From Tyto alba (Eukaryota; Chordata; Aves; Strigiformes; Tytonidae), in NCBI RefSeq assembly GCF_018691265.1, contig NW_024881321.1, positions 26,137,698 to 26,201,697 on the forward strand: a stretch of DNA of 64,000 nt. The letters are read 5' to 3'. The notes beneath the pieces are model-generated. The model made no database searches and was not told the origin of the DNA. It saw only the letters and a program-made list of their open reading frames with translations. Both the position numbers and the translations under genes were made by a program. Of this stretch, positions 36,464 through 48,708 are shown piece by piece. Numbering within the stretch: position 1 is the stretch's first letter; each line of letters starts with the position of its first letter.

Positions 36464-38667
36464 CCCTCTAGTCAAAAGGGACATGCTTTTTTTGAAGACT
36501 CTAGTTATTTCTTCATTATACACAGAACTAAATATCTATAAGTACTATTTCTTCTGGAGAGACGTATATGTGAAAATTTGCTAGGGATACTTGGGCATCT
36601 CTTATCATAGTAATTTTAAGAGCTCCTATATGCTTTGTTTTTTTCTTCCTTATATTCAGACCTCATTCATGCAAAAAGCTCCTGCAAGTGAATGGGATGT
36701 TATTTTTCACGTTGTCTAACGTTGTTAGTTTTTGATAAACTCATTATTGTAATAGCTTGGAGAAATCTCTTTTTCCTCTGAATAAATGCAATTACTTTTA
36801 ATTGTGAAATAATTTTTAACATATTTTACATGACATTTGCTAATTTATTAATTTAAACTGTGGAGTCTGAGTCCCAGCTGTCTTTAGCTAAGGGGTTGTA
36901 GCTAACTGCTTCACTGCACAAATTGTTTTTAAGGGAAATGTTTTGTTATGATTTATTAGTTGTTAACTATCATTTAAAGAGAGAGAAAAGTGTTTCGTGA
37001 TCTAGTGAGCAAACTGAGATTTCTATGGTGGGCTTTTTATTGTTTTTATTTTACAAATAGAGACTTTAACCAAGACACCAGACAGGAGAATTCTGCAGTA
37101 GAAATAAGTGTCAGTTTATCATCCAACGTACAGCTGAAATGTAAAGCCTATTAGGCCTATGAAGCATCCTACAGTCTAGCTTTTACCTCCACTGCCTTCT
37201 ACATGATGGCCTCTGACTATTTTCCCTCTTAACACAGGTGTGAAGCCTGTGGTGATTACGAGTACCAGCATGTGGTAATCTAAACTGAACTTTAAGCCAC
37301 TAGGAAACCTGCAAGAGTAAAGCACAGAACTGGAGTGAAGTTAGAAAATAATTAGCAAGGAGACAAGAGTAAGAATTTGGAAGCTTAACTGTGACATTTC
37401 TCTTTGGCCCCCAGCAAACCAATTGCTGCTCTGTAATGTCATTCTGCTTTTAGCTTCTTTGTGATTAAGGAATTTTACATTTTTCATATGTATAGGCTGA
37501 TATTGTAGAACAGATCTGAAGGCCATGGGTTATAGGAGGTCAGTTCAAATTATGCTGTAAGTAACTAGCTTTCATCCTGAAAAGTCACATCCTCAATTGC
37601 TAGGTACTTCCCTACATTTTTCCCTTTTATTATACTTTCTGAAAACAGAATTAGTCTGAAGTTTGGCACTACAAAAATAAAACTTACTTAAAATTAAAAA
37701 AAAAAACCTCCCAAATATTAATGACTAGTAATCAAATAAGTGCTATATGCCATTTAGCAATTTAGCTTAATTTTCCTATTTTTAAGGTAGACATGTGACC
37801 ACACCTGTAAATGCCAATTGCATCACTTCAGATGCCTTCGTGTAGGCTCAGTGAAGTCAGAAGACTCTGCCTATTAAATTGTCAAGGTTTAACTAAGACC
37901 ACTGTAAGTAAATGTATCAACTTCTGTAACCTGTTGTCATATACCACAATCAAATTTCAGTGTTTTCCAAATAAAGCTTAGCTGATATGAATATCTCCAA
38001 CTACTTCATCAGAAGAACTGTGATTCCCCAGTGACACTGCTGTAACATTTTAATTGCAGTTTCCATTTGCACTGAACCATGTGTACCATTTTGTTCATCA
38101 TGAATATGTCTCTGATAGAAATAATTTTTTTACACTAATGTAGATTAAAATTGGGTTTCAGTTTAAACAATTCAGCATTACTCTCTTCTTATCTCATTTT
38201 CAGTGTTGCAGAAGCCAAGATGCAAAATAAACAGTTCAGTGTTTTTACAAACTTTTACACTAAGACTTTGTGGCAATAAAAGGTCAATTAAAAGTGAGAA
38301 GTTGATGGAAATAATGTGTTGTGAGATGTTTGATTTAATTTCTTTTGACAAACTTCTAAAGCTTCTTTATACTGCATGAAGACTGAGAGCCAGAACAGAT
38401 GTATAACTTCTCTATTTTCAAGTAAATATCTCCCGTATGTACTAATTTAAAGCATTAAAGGTCTTTCATATGTGAACTCTATTCCATTCCCTCTTGATAG
38501 TCAAATTTACAAAAATTTCGTCTTTTTTGGCAGTAACAGAATCTTCAGTACTATTACTTACATGATATTTGCTCAGTCATTGACTACACAACTGTAATTA
38601 TTGTTTTTGTGTTAAAATATAGGCTAGGGAGTCCTGATGCCCACAGTCCACAATTATGTAACAGATG

Positions 38668-38745
38668 CCTGGGTTAGAAGGATCTCAAAGAGCATCCATT
38701 CTTCTCTCTGCAGGACCCCAATACCATATTAGAAGTGAATGTTTT
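38668..38745 (-). mobile_element. Possible CR1 3'-end scrap
   Basis: CCTGGGTTAGAAGGATCTCA, then 'aagagcatccattcttctctctgcaggacccc', resembles the reverse complement of a CR1 3' end ('tgggttggaaaggacctcaaagatcatct…ccctgc'). It is short and diverged, so the call is weak. Confidence 0.35.
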
Positions 38746-41639
38746 CTTCCCTAAAACTCTGAGGAGAGTAGCACTATTAAATCATTAAAACCAAAAATCG
38801 ATTCCCCAACATCTAGAAGTGGACTGGATTTCTTATGACTGACTGAAGGTTTCTGCCATTTCAGGAAACATACTTACTTCTTAGATCTTCTGATGCTTGT
38901 CTTCCTTATCGTTAACTAAATAATACAAACCATACAGCTTTATGTTATACTGGAACTGTTAGTGCAAATTTATACTCCAACAGTATGAAAAGGTAGCTTT
39001 AACAGCATGGAGCCTGCCTTGCATCTCTGCACATTCTAGGGAAAATCTTTATTGGAGGTATCCTAATTTGAGAAAGCTTTTATCGTTTTGTTTTAGCTTT
39101 TATCAACATGTGTTCAAACATTAAAAAACAATGTGTGAACAAATATATGGATAAACACAGGGACTGCCTTATTTCTCTTTAAAGTGTTAGGGGTTTTTTT
39201 TTCTTCATTATTGGTAAGGAATTTAATAAAAGCTTAGTAGAAATTTCTAGTTTCTTGTGTTTCTAAGTATGAGAGTGCATGAATTTACTGCAACCTTTTT
39301 TATCATCTAAAATATGCAGTATGTTTAGTACTGTGCTTTGAAGTTTAAGCAACAGCTGGGAACGTAATTTATGCTGGTTTTCTTCACTTGATATAAATAT
39401 CAGAAGTTAGGAGATGGAATTTTTTGCTAAATACAATACTAACATATTGAATGCTCTGAAATAAGACTTCATAAAACAGAAATTGTGTCCTTTTTTTTTA
39501 GATTATGTAATATTTTATGGTTATCTTCTTCAGATAGGACCGAAGAACTTCACAGAAATTGCCCATATTTTTAGCCAAGCCTATCTGAAAATGCCTGAAA
39601 TTGAAATGCAATCTGTATAGGGTCATTCTCTGTTTTATTTTCTGTCTCCAAGTGTCCAGTTAGTTATCCCACTCAGTATAATAGTGTGCTTTATGGAGAA
39701 AAACTGATTCACTTTTGGTAATACAAAATAGATCATCATTTGATGTACAGTTCACACTAACACTTTACATTTCAATTTTACTGACGTTATTTCATTCATG
39801 GATTATTGGGGTGTACAGGATTGTAATTTGTATTTAATAATACTGAGTTAGAACATTTAATACTCCAATACAACAGAGTGTTAAAACTGAACGCAGTGTT
39901 TGTTCCAGACTTGTTCTGACAAAATATGAAAACTCACTAGTAGTCAGTTTTCTGAATATTTATGAATTTGATCAAAATTATGATTTTGAAAAATGGGAAT
40001 AAAAATAGTTTGATAATTTCAAAATTAAAAGTTATAATTTCTCAGTTTGAAGTGACTTTTATTTCAGTTTTAGTTAATTTTATTAATTTTAATTAAACCC
40101 ACAGACAACTCAAAATTTTGTGGACCATTTCAGATTTCCACACAATAGATTTCAAAGAACTCTGCATACTTTTTTTTTCTTTAGCAGTTTTGAAGGCATT
40201 TTCACTTTATTTCCAAATCACCCCACATTAAAAACGTTACTCAGTTCTATCATACTTATTTCCATACATAATTCGTTTCACAAGTAAACTTCTTATTTGA
40301 AGAAGTTGCTATCAGAGGATCTGATTCACTTGACTTGTCTGCACAGCAGAACATGCGCTGACTTCAGATGAGAGCTATGTGCGAACTCTTTGAAGACAGG
40401 GCCTGGTGACAGACATTTCACCATACAAGAAAGTATACTTAGAAAAATGCAAAATCATCTTTGGCGTTGGTATGGTGGATGAAAAGATCTTTGAGAGAAC
40501 TTCTGGAAGAAATCAATTTAAGAAGGGATTTGAGAGCTTTTTGCTTACATTTTATAACAAAAATCTTGCCTAAGTCATCTGTGGAAAATCTAATTTTATC
40601 ATAAAAGAGCAGGAAGGAGGGTAATATTCTAAACATCCTGTTATTGATGTTATTATTAAAGTCCAACGTTCAAAAAACCTGAACAAGAGCAGTCAGCTGA
40701 GGTTAAAACATCTGTCTTCCACCACTGTTACAAGTATTAACTTGTCAGTAGAGCTTAGAGCTTTTCCAGTGCCCATAACAATCTCTGTAACATGCTTAGT
40801 CCATAAAATAAGCAACACACACCTGAGCTTATTAGTATCACTGTGATTGATATCAGTGCGATTAAATATCATATCATTTTCTCTAGACCGCACAGATTTT
40901 CACACCTGAATTTTTATTTGGCTTTTCCTTAGGCTTGTAATGAGATGCTGATGTCCAACCACATTTTCCTACAGCTCTTGGATACATTTCCTTCCTAATT
41001 ACTATTTAAAAATACATGACTAGTGCTCTGCTTACCCCACCTTTCACTGGACTGTCATGTTTTAGGTTGATAGCAACTGGGACGGCTTCTGAAAGACGCA
41101 TTTTTTCCTCTCCCCTGCCTGGCACAGCTGCACGTTTTGTACCTGCAGGCACATTCATCTGACCATGTGGTGAACTGGATCAGGCAGCTGATGCAATTTA
41201 AAACTGACATATTTGGCAGGTTTCTTATAGCAATAGTTAATTTTCAGATTCAGATCCCTGCCTGGATGCACAAGCTCTGCAAGAGCAAAACAAAGTGGGA
41301 AAATCAGGGACAAGGCAGAGTCAAGGCAGCATCTTTTAGTAGCAGTGCAAGATGATGATGATTATTACAGTGTTTGTGGTACTGGTATCACCATGAAGGG
41401 CTATAAGGTCCATATTAATTTCACCTCCTTTCCTCTTGCATTTTACTGAACAGACAATTATCAATTTGTGTAGGGACACAGTGAGCTGAAAAATCAACAG
41501 AAAGCAAGTAGAACACATGGCCAAAGACAGAGAGAAAGGGACAGGGTGAGAGTAGGGCTTTCTAAATCTTTGTTCTTTCATAGGAGCAAACCATTAGCTC
41601 AGACATATCTTGTACCTTTCTTATTTTGAGTCTCGGGGG

Positions 41640-41990
41640 AAGAGAAGTTGAAAGGCTGTCAGAGCAGCACCATGACCCTGCCTTGGTGCCCTCCTGTCTC
41701 CCTGACTCTGGAGCTAATGATCACTGCAGGGAGTGTAAATCCGTGGCTGTGGGGAGAGTAAATTCATCTGATTAAACCCTCATCCTCAGCCCCCCCGCAA
41801 AAAAAAGATGTCTGTCTGGGTGGGCCAGGCTGCCAGGAGTGGCTGTGTCCCCCGTGGGGTGGCAGGGCATGACGTGGCAGCCAGAGCCTGTCACGACCCC
41901 CTGCCAGGAGCAGGGCAGCTCTGGGCATCGGGCAGCCCCAGCCCCGGGTGCCAGGCACCTCCTTGATGCCACTTCCACCTACAGACTGAG
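41640..41990. other. GC-rich patch with CpGs, unidentified
   Basis: This stands out from the AT-rich surroundings, most strongly at 41815-41965, where tracts such as CAGCCCCAGCCCCGGGTGCC occur. It is not a family A/B/C LTR or CR1. Open frames of 64-82 codons run on both strands and overlap, so coding status is not supported. It could be a small CpG-rich regulatory element, an lncRNA exon or an unrecognised repeat. Confidence 0.4.
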
Positions 41991-42988
41991 AAAAGATTCT
42001 GGAAGATCTCAAAAACCAAGGAAGGAAAAATGAGCTGAATAGTCATCAATGCCTGTTTTTTTATAGTAAAATGATAATATTTATAATAATGATACAGAAG
42101 AAAAGGGGTTTTGTTTGCCAGTTCTGAAGTCCTTTGTATGAATCTACTTTGTCACTTCATATAGTAAAGTCATTTCAGTATATACTTGCACTTGTGACAT
42201 GATTAACTTTTACCATAGACAAGGAAAAAACCATAGTATATTCTTCCATTTAAATCACATTTTTTTGGTCTCAGTATGACCTGTAGGGAATTTCAGGTTT
42301 GTTTTGTGACATTGTACCATTGCAATTAGGGAAATTTGTGTTTCTGTCAGTCATGCAAAAATAAATTGTTTCTCATTTTCCCCATGCAGATGAAAACAAG
42401 ACACAGTAAACCAAAATCAACCTGTTCTGATAATGATAATGAAATAGTGAAACGTGGTGTCATTTATCGAATTGAGCCTGTAGATGTTATACTGTGCTGA
42501 ATAAAAACAGCCATACATCTTGAAGCTACTCAGTATGAAAAAAAACTGTGCCATCTAAGTTAAGCTTTAAAAAACTCAGTAATCATAACACAGAGATATA
42601 ATTAGTACAATTATTTATACAGAACAGATAACAATCTTTTAAAGAGCTATTTTAAAACTAAAGTGTTTTCATTTCATAGAATGACTGGTATCTTTGTTTC
42701 ATACAAATATGTGACTGATAATAGGTATATCTACAAGCACTATAGTGACATAGTGCCTTTCTATATGACTTTTAATTACATATATTTACAGACACTAGAT
42801 GCAAACAAACAAAATAAAAAACATCTGTTAATGTTGATTAAATTCCAGTGTGGAAGTTTTGTCAACTTTGTAAAGGAAAATAAAATGATTTAGCAGTTCC
42901 TTGCCATCTACAGCTTCAGAGATTTTGACAGAATGAATTTTTATATACTGTGCCTGTTTAAGAATTTTATTGAATTTGTACATACAGC

Positions 42989-44045
42989 TGTCCTGGATTT
43001 GGTAACAGGGGAGGGGGCTATATGGGTGGCCCCTCTGTGAGAAGCTTCTCGAAGTTCCCCCAGCTCCAAGTCAGACCCACCTCTGCTCAAAAACTGAGCC
43101 AATCAGCTGCGCCTCTACAATAATGTATTTAAGAAGGGATGTAGTGAGGAGGAGTTGGACTTGCAAGGAGGAGTTGCAGCAGCTGTCTGAACACCAAGGT
43201 CAGTGAAGGAAGAGAGGAAGAAAAAGGAGGGGAGGTGTGCTGGAGAAGAGACCCCCCTGTATCCTGTGGTGAGATGACAGGGCGGCCCCCCCACCACCAC
43301 CCATGAAGATCTATGGTGGAGCAGACACTGATTTATGGCCTGCACTTCACATGGATGATCAAGGTGCTGTGCCCAAAGTTGGCTGTGGTCTTGTGGGAAA
43401 AGGTGGCGCCCGCTGTTGTAGTTTGGTGCTGGGAGGATTGCAGCATGAGGGGGTGTCCTACACCGGAGCAGCTCGGGAAGGGCAGCAGCCCATGGGAGGG
43501 ACTTCAGTTGGAGAAAGCTGGTGTCCCCTGCCGGAGCAGTGTGGGGAACGCTGTGGCCCGTGGGAGGGACTCATGTTGGAGAAAGTTTGTGGAGGACTGA
43601 CTGCTGTGAGAGGAGGACCACGATGGAGCATGGGAAGAAGTTCCAGAAGCTCCCCCCACTGAAGATGGGAGGAGCAGAAGCACTGACTGCACCCCCCATT
43701 CCCTGCCCCTGCACCGCTGCGGGGAGGAGGTAGAGATATCGGGAGCAGAGCTGAGCTCAGGAAGAAGGGAGGGGTGAGGGGAAGGTGTTCTCAAGATGTG
43801 GCAATGCTTCTCACTGTCCTACTCTGTTAAGTGTTGTTGTCAGTGTCTGTAACAAAACTATGTTCTTTATTTTCTTTCCTTAATAAGTCTGCCTTTTGCC
43901 CATAACCATAATGGGTGATTTTCCTCTCCGGGTCCTATCTCGAATGCCAAGTCCTGGCTCATTTGTCCCTTCTCATCGCTGGAAGAGAAGGGAAGTGTGA
44001 GAAGCTGAGTGGTGTTTGGCTGCCAACCAGGCTCAAACCACGACA
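42989..44045 (+). mobile_element. Solo LTR family A (A2 type), complete
   Basis: A 1057-bp LTR in plus orientation that opens TGTCCTGGATTTGGTAACAG and closes with GGCTCAAACCACGACA. Flanking pentamers are ACAGC (42984-42988) and ACAGG (44046-44050), 4 of 5 identical, as expected of an aged 5-bp duplication. It carries CCAAT at 43099-43103, TATA-like TATTTAAG at 43126-43133, and AACAAA at the poly(A) position near 43852. It is very similar to the inverted copy at 29959-31020: conceptual translations of matching 93-codon stretches differ at only three residues. A solo LTR with no internal sequence. Confidence 0.92.
43098..43133 (+). promoter_or_regulatory. LTR-A2 core promoter candidate
   Basis: GCCAATCAG (CCAAT at 43099-43103) is followed 22 bp later by GTATTTAAGAAGGG with a TATA-like core at 43126-43133. 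Both motifs sit about 110-145 bp from the LTR 5' end, so transcription would start near 43155-43165. The sister copy at 29959 has lost the CCAAT box, so this A2 copy is the better candidate for residual activity. Function is inferred. Confidence 0.5.
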
Positions 44046-47000
44046 ACAGGTTACATACAGGAACCTGGTGAAGAGAACCTTTGCTTTGAGGATATAATTT
44101 CTCTGAGAAATGGGTGATAATTATAGAAAACAGAGTAGAATGCAATATATAGGCTCTGTGATCATAATCACAGGTGCAATTATTTTCCTTTGCATACTCG
44201 AGACTAGAACTGGTCAAGTTTTAGTGTAAAACGTGCAATAAATCAGTTTTGAAAATGTCAGGCCAAATAATCTCTTCCAATGATTAAACACCATTTACTT
44301 TGCAAATAACTAGAAACAGAATTACAATACTTATTCTAGACAGCATCATTTGAAACTCCATAAAAAGAAAGAAGAACTCGCAATATGTTCAGAAGAGCTA
44401 GCTATATTGGGAAAGAGAAAGAGTATGGCAGACAAGGAAAGATAAAGCTGCATAGGATGATACCTTTTTTTTTCTGATAAGTCATCTCATCTCAGGGACT
44501 TTGCGGGGTCAAACTTGACTGAAGTTCTATATATGGGGCATATCTGTCAATCTTTCCTGTACATTTTCAGGTTAAGTGGCTAAGGGTTTGAGAATATTTG
44601 TTACAAGTTGGATCCCTTTCTGTCTTACTTGTTGATGTTGGTCTCAAGTCATTCACCCTGCATTTAACTTAGTTTTCTTCTCTGGCTCCAATCTGAAGTA
44701 GCTATTTAATTTCCAAATTGCAGTCACAGAGGAGAACTTCACTTAACAGTGCCATGACAGGGAGTGACTTTTGAGGTCCAGGAAGGATCAAAGCACAGGT
44801 TTCTACAGGGTGAAACCTCATGCTTCCCTAGGCTTCATGCCATGCACAATTTCCTGGCATTTCGAAGGTCATCCCTGATGTCCACTTTCCAAGGGACAAG
44901 GTAATCCAATTCTAATCTATAAAAAGTTGAGGGGTCAGAAAAGAGACTCTAAAAAATTGCTATTTGGTATAGCTAGGTATATATGCTATATCAACATTTA
45001 TTGGGCCTTTGACTGTAAAATCATTGCCAAAGCCCTACCAAGGCCTAGAAATACATGTGATGTAAGTGAAGGAGATCGGTGTATGGCCCAAAATAGCAAG
45101 AGGGTACTGTTTGTAGTGCACACTGGTACTCTGATAACATGGAAGTTAATGTTTTTTGAGGAAAATGGAAGCTGACATGTCCCTGTTGGAAGACCTAAGA
45201 GCTGAAGGAAATCAGATATCTTGAATCTGGTAGTAGATTGTATCCATGAGTGCCCTACTGTCTACTTAAGAGTTCATGAGTTCAGCTTGGACAAAGGCCT
45301 GCCTGATGTTGTATATGTGGTTGATGCAAACCACTAAGTCTGACATCATGAAGAACAATCTTTTTAGACTTTGACTACCATCAGGTCTGGGTTGAATTTG
45401 GTCACCTCAGAAGGCTGTCCTTGCTCATTAAGAATCTGTCTGACAGATTTCAACAGTGGGAAGCATTTTCGCAATAGGCAAGGGTTCTTGGAAAGTGGAT
45501 GTTAATGCTTAAAAGTGTGTATTGGATCCTAGAAAATGGACCTTGAATGTTGCATTTCCTAATTTAAAGCTTTGCAATTACTACTATTCTCAGAATATTA
45601 GTGCAGGATAAGATCCTGCTTGTAGGTACAGATATCCATTGTGCTAAATCTCCTGTCAAGAACAGAGGGAATTCCTGACAGGGAGGGTAGTACTCAGTGG
45701 TGTAAAAGGGAAGCTCTGCTGTCTCTTCAGGAAGGCTTGGGATGTACCCATCACAGGTCGAATAAATGGATGTGTGGTAGGACAGGGGAGGTGGGAAGCT
45801 AGCCATCAAGCTCTAGCATGTTTCGGGAATATAATGATGTGTGAAAATGGGATGGATGATGTGGAGTTCTAGATGGAGCTCAGAGGTGGTTTTTGAAAGA
45901 AAAAGAGAAGGTAAAGTATTTCAGAAGAAAAAAAGTACAGCTTTATGTAAGTCTTGGTTGTGGCCTCACATTGTCTAATATTGGCCCTGATTGCCATGGT
46001 CATTTTTCCATTTCTGTGACCCAGAGCAATTTTTCTGCAGGAGGCTATGATTATATATCTGTAGGAGAGAGCGTAACTTTTCTCAAGACCACAGAGAGAA
46101 AAAAATAAAAAAAATAAAAAATTCAGATTTGCCTCTGTAGACTCATATAGTTTTATCCAAATGGGACCTATTTATGTCAAGAAAATGCTATTTATTTGGG
46201 GGAGCAGAGTTTTAAAAACCCTGTTGTGTTAGAGAGAACAAACTGTATCAGTAACAAAAAGTTGCTTGCTTCGAGCATAAATCATTTTAAGACCAATATT
46301 TGTTCTTTACAAACAATTGTAGCTCTGTTGTGTTTCTTTGAAATGATTACATGGTGTTTTTGTTTTGTTTTGTTGTTTTTTTTTTTTTTTTTTTAAATCA
46401 GATCTGAAGTTTCATTTTACTTCATATAGAGAGGATGCAATCAAACACATAATACACAGTCTCAGATTCATGTTAATGATGATCCAGCAAATTGAGGCAT
46501 TTCACTCTGTTGTTCAATTGTCTTTTGTGGTTAAACTGTAAAGCCTTATTTGAAATAATAATAATTTCAAAGCTTTCTTCAGGATTTATGTCATTGCCAG
46601 TAATCTTGACTTGATGAATTGATAATCAATGTTTAAAACAAATATCCTGAGCTCTGAGATTAAAGCTATTTATATATCTCTATCTAGTAATTTAATTTTA
46701 TGCACAGTGAACTGATAAGAAAAGTGTGCACAGAACATCAGAAAAAAAGTACTTTTTGCGAGAATAAGTAAAAGGAACTGAGAGGGGCAAGCATTACTTT
46801 AATTTACTGAATAACAATCTTGGGAGAAAATCTGTTTCTCTGCAGTTCTAGTAATGTGAATGGGAGTTATTTACATGTATTAGGAGGCCTGTTTTCCCCA
46901 AAGATATCATACACTTTGTATCAGTTTCTGCTTAAATAGGCATCTTAGAATAGTTCTTTCTCCTTATTTAGATACGAGAAGGCAGAGAGGAAAATTAATT

Positions 47001-48708
47001 TCAGATGGCTTAAAGCAAATGTTAGAAAGGTTAACATTCACAGACTTCCAAATATCTTTTGGGCAGCTGACATTTTCAAATACTAAGGTTTTTTTCTTTA
47101 GCTGAATTACTGTGCTGAGCAGAAAGCAATGGATGTGTGAAATGAAATATGCCATTCAAATACAGAAAAGAAGGGAAAAACCACTTGTAACTATTACAGA
47201 GAATAAAAGGTAAAATTGAAGGCCTCTGCTACAAGCTGAGTGTTCTATTTGAGGCATTTCATGTGGACTTGATATATTTTATGTATGAGAAATCCTTGGA
47301 AATTTTTTTCTCTCACCAAAATATCTCCAAGAATATTTTTTTTTCATATGAGAAAACTGCCTATTTAAATGAGAGAAAGATGTGATTTAAAATTCCACAA
47401 AACCACATTGCAAGCTGAACCTGAACAGCAGGCAGTGTTACTAACTGGACTAACATGTATGAGTATTTGCATTCAAGATGGAGTCAATCTGTTTGGGTTT
47501 TTTTGTTTGTTTTGGTTTGCTTTTTTTCTTTAAAATAGATATACCTATAGTATAGTATCCCTAACATCCCTATAGTATGGAAACTGAATATGCATAACCA
47601 AGATGCTCATGTGTATATGTAAGATACATATGATTATTGCTGGAATACAAAAAAAATATAATATTTCTAACTACATTGCAGATACGTGTCAATCATTGAC
47701 CTAATTAACAATGTGATAGCTTCCCAGTATCACTGCATCAAAGTATTTTGAATTAATCCATTTGCACCATTTATACTATGAATCCAATGTACCTTTGCAA
47801 CAGAAGATAGATTTTGCCTAGAGAAACATGAATATACAAACGTTGATCCCTCCAGTAACATATTTGATAATCAGTCCTGAACATTTTTGCAGCCTTCTAA
47901 GAAACTGGAGTCTGTGCAGTGATACTATGTTTACCAATGCTCCTAATACCTTCTGGACCTTGTAGCCTTCTTCAGCCACATTAAACAAAGGAATACGTGT
48001 CACTCAGCAGTGGGACACTGCAATGATTTTGACTAATTTTATTCATATACTAAGAAGGAAGGGAGGGAGTTAGTAGTACTGAAGCCAGAGGCACTACTGC
48101 TAGAGGAAACTGAGGGTATTGTAGGGAGGATTTGGTGATGAAAATCTGCTAAATTATGACAATCAAGGGATGTGGATGTAGGGAGAACCTGATATTATTG
48201 TTATTGGTTGGGGAACTGCCAGAGAAGAACAGAAGAATTGCAGTAGGGTTGTTGTAAAGATTGGATGAAGGTGTGATCTTGTTTTATTTCAATGAAAATA
48301 GGCAGAGGAAACATATGAGAAGGTGGATATAAATCCATAGCAAACCAGGTTTAACTATAGTTTTATGGTTAGTGGGACGATTCACAAGTCTTTAATTCAT
48401 AAGATAGCAATAATGACAGCAGAAATATCGATAGTAGTAAAATTTCCATCATTAAGATATTGCCTTCTGTAAACAAAATAAAGATGAGTTTCTATTCTAC
48501 ATTCATGAATTTGGCTGTAATATACATGTCAAATCTAAGAACTATGGGCAATTCTTAAGGACCATAAGATAACAACACAACTCAGTGTTTTATTTCAGGA
48601 ATGATTAGTCCTTATTTTAAACATGACTGCATAAAAACATACATACAGCCCTTACAGCAAGAACTTGTATCAAGAATCTTCTCAGCCATAACTACTAGGC
48701 TACCAAAG
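44046..48708. other. Unique DNA, no gene seen
   Basis: No recognised repeats apart from an A-rich (AAAAAAT)n-like run near 46098-46120 and T19 at 46376-46394. The part from 44460 to 45560 is somewhat less AT-rich; I looked there for exons and found only short frames without family resemblance. Confidence 0.55.

Larger units (their letters stand above)
33701..42988. other. Mostly unique DNA, no gene seen
   Basis: About 9.3 kb without a recognisable exon. It contains a (CA)12 array at 35090-35114, T25 at 36439-36463, a possible CR1 scrap at 38668-38745, a GC-rich patch at 41640-41990 and stretches around 33940-34420 and 36660-36930 that look unusually free of repeats. The longest open frame is 141 codons (35255-35680, minus); I recognise no domain in it, and one frame of this size is expected by chance in 64 kb of AT-rich DNA. 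Confidence 0.55.

Noticed and set aside
40385..40425. L2-tail-like 'gaactctttgaagacagggcctgg'
   Set aside because: About 25 bp of similarity with no continuation; could be chance.
43303..43662. Sense open frame inside LTR-A2, similar in the 29959 copy, as a possible LTR-encoded protein
   Set aside because: An overlapping frame (43313-43600) is just as well conserved between the two copies, so the similarity reflects DNA identity, not protein selection. The A1 and B copies do not keep the frame.
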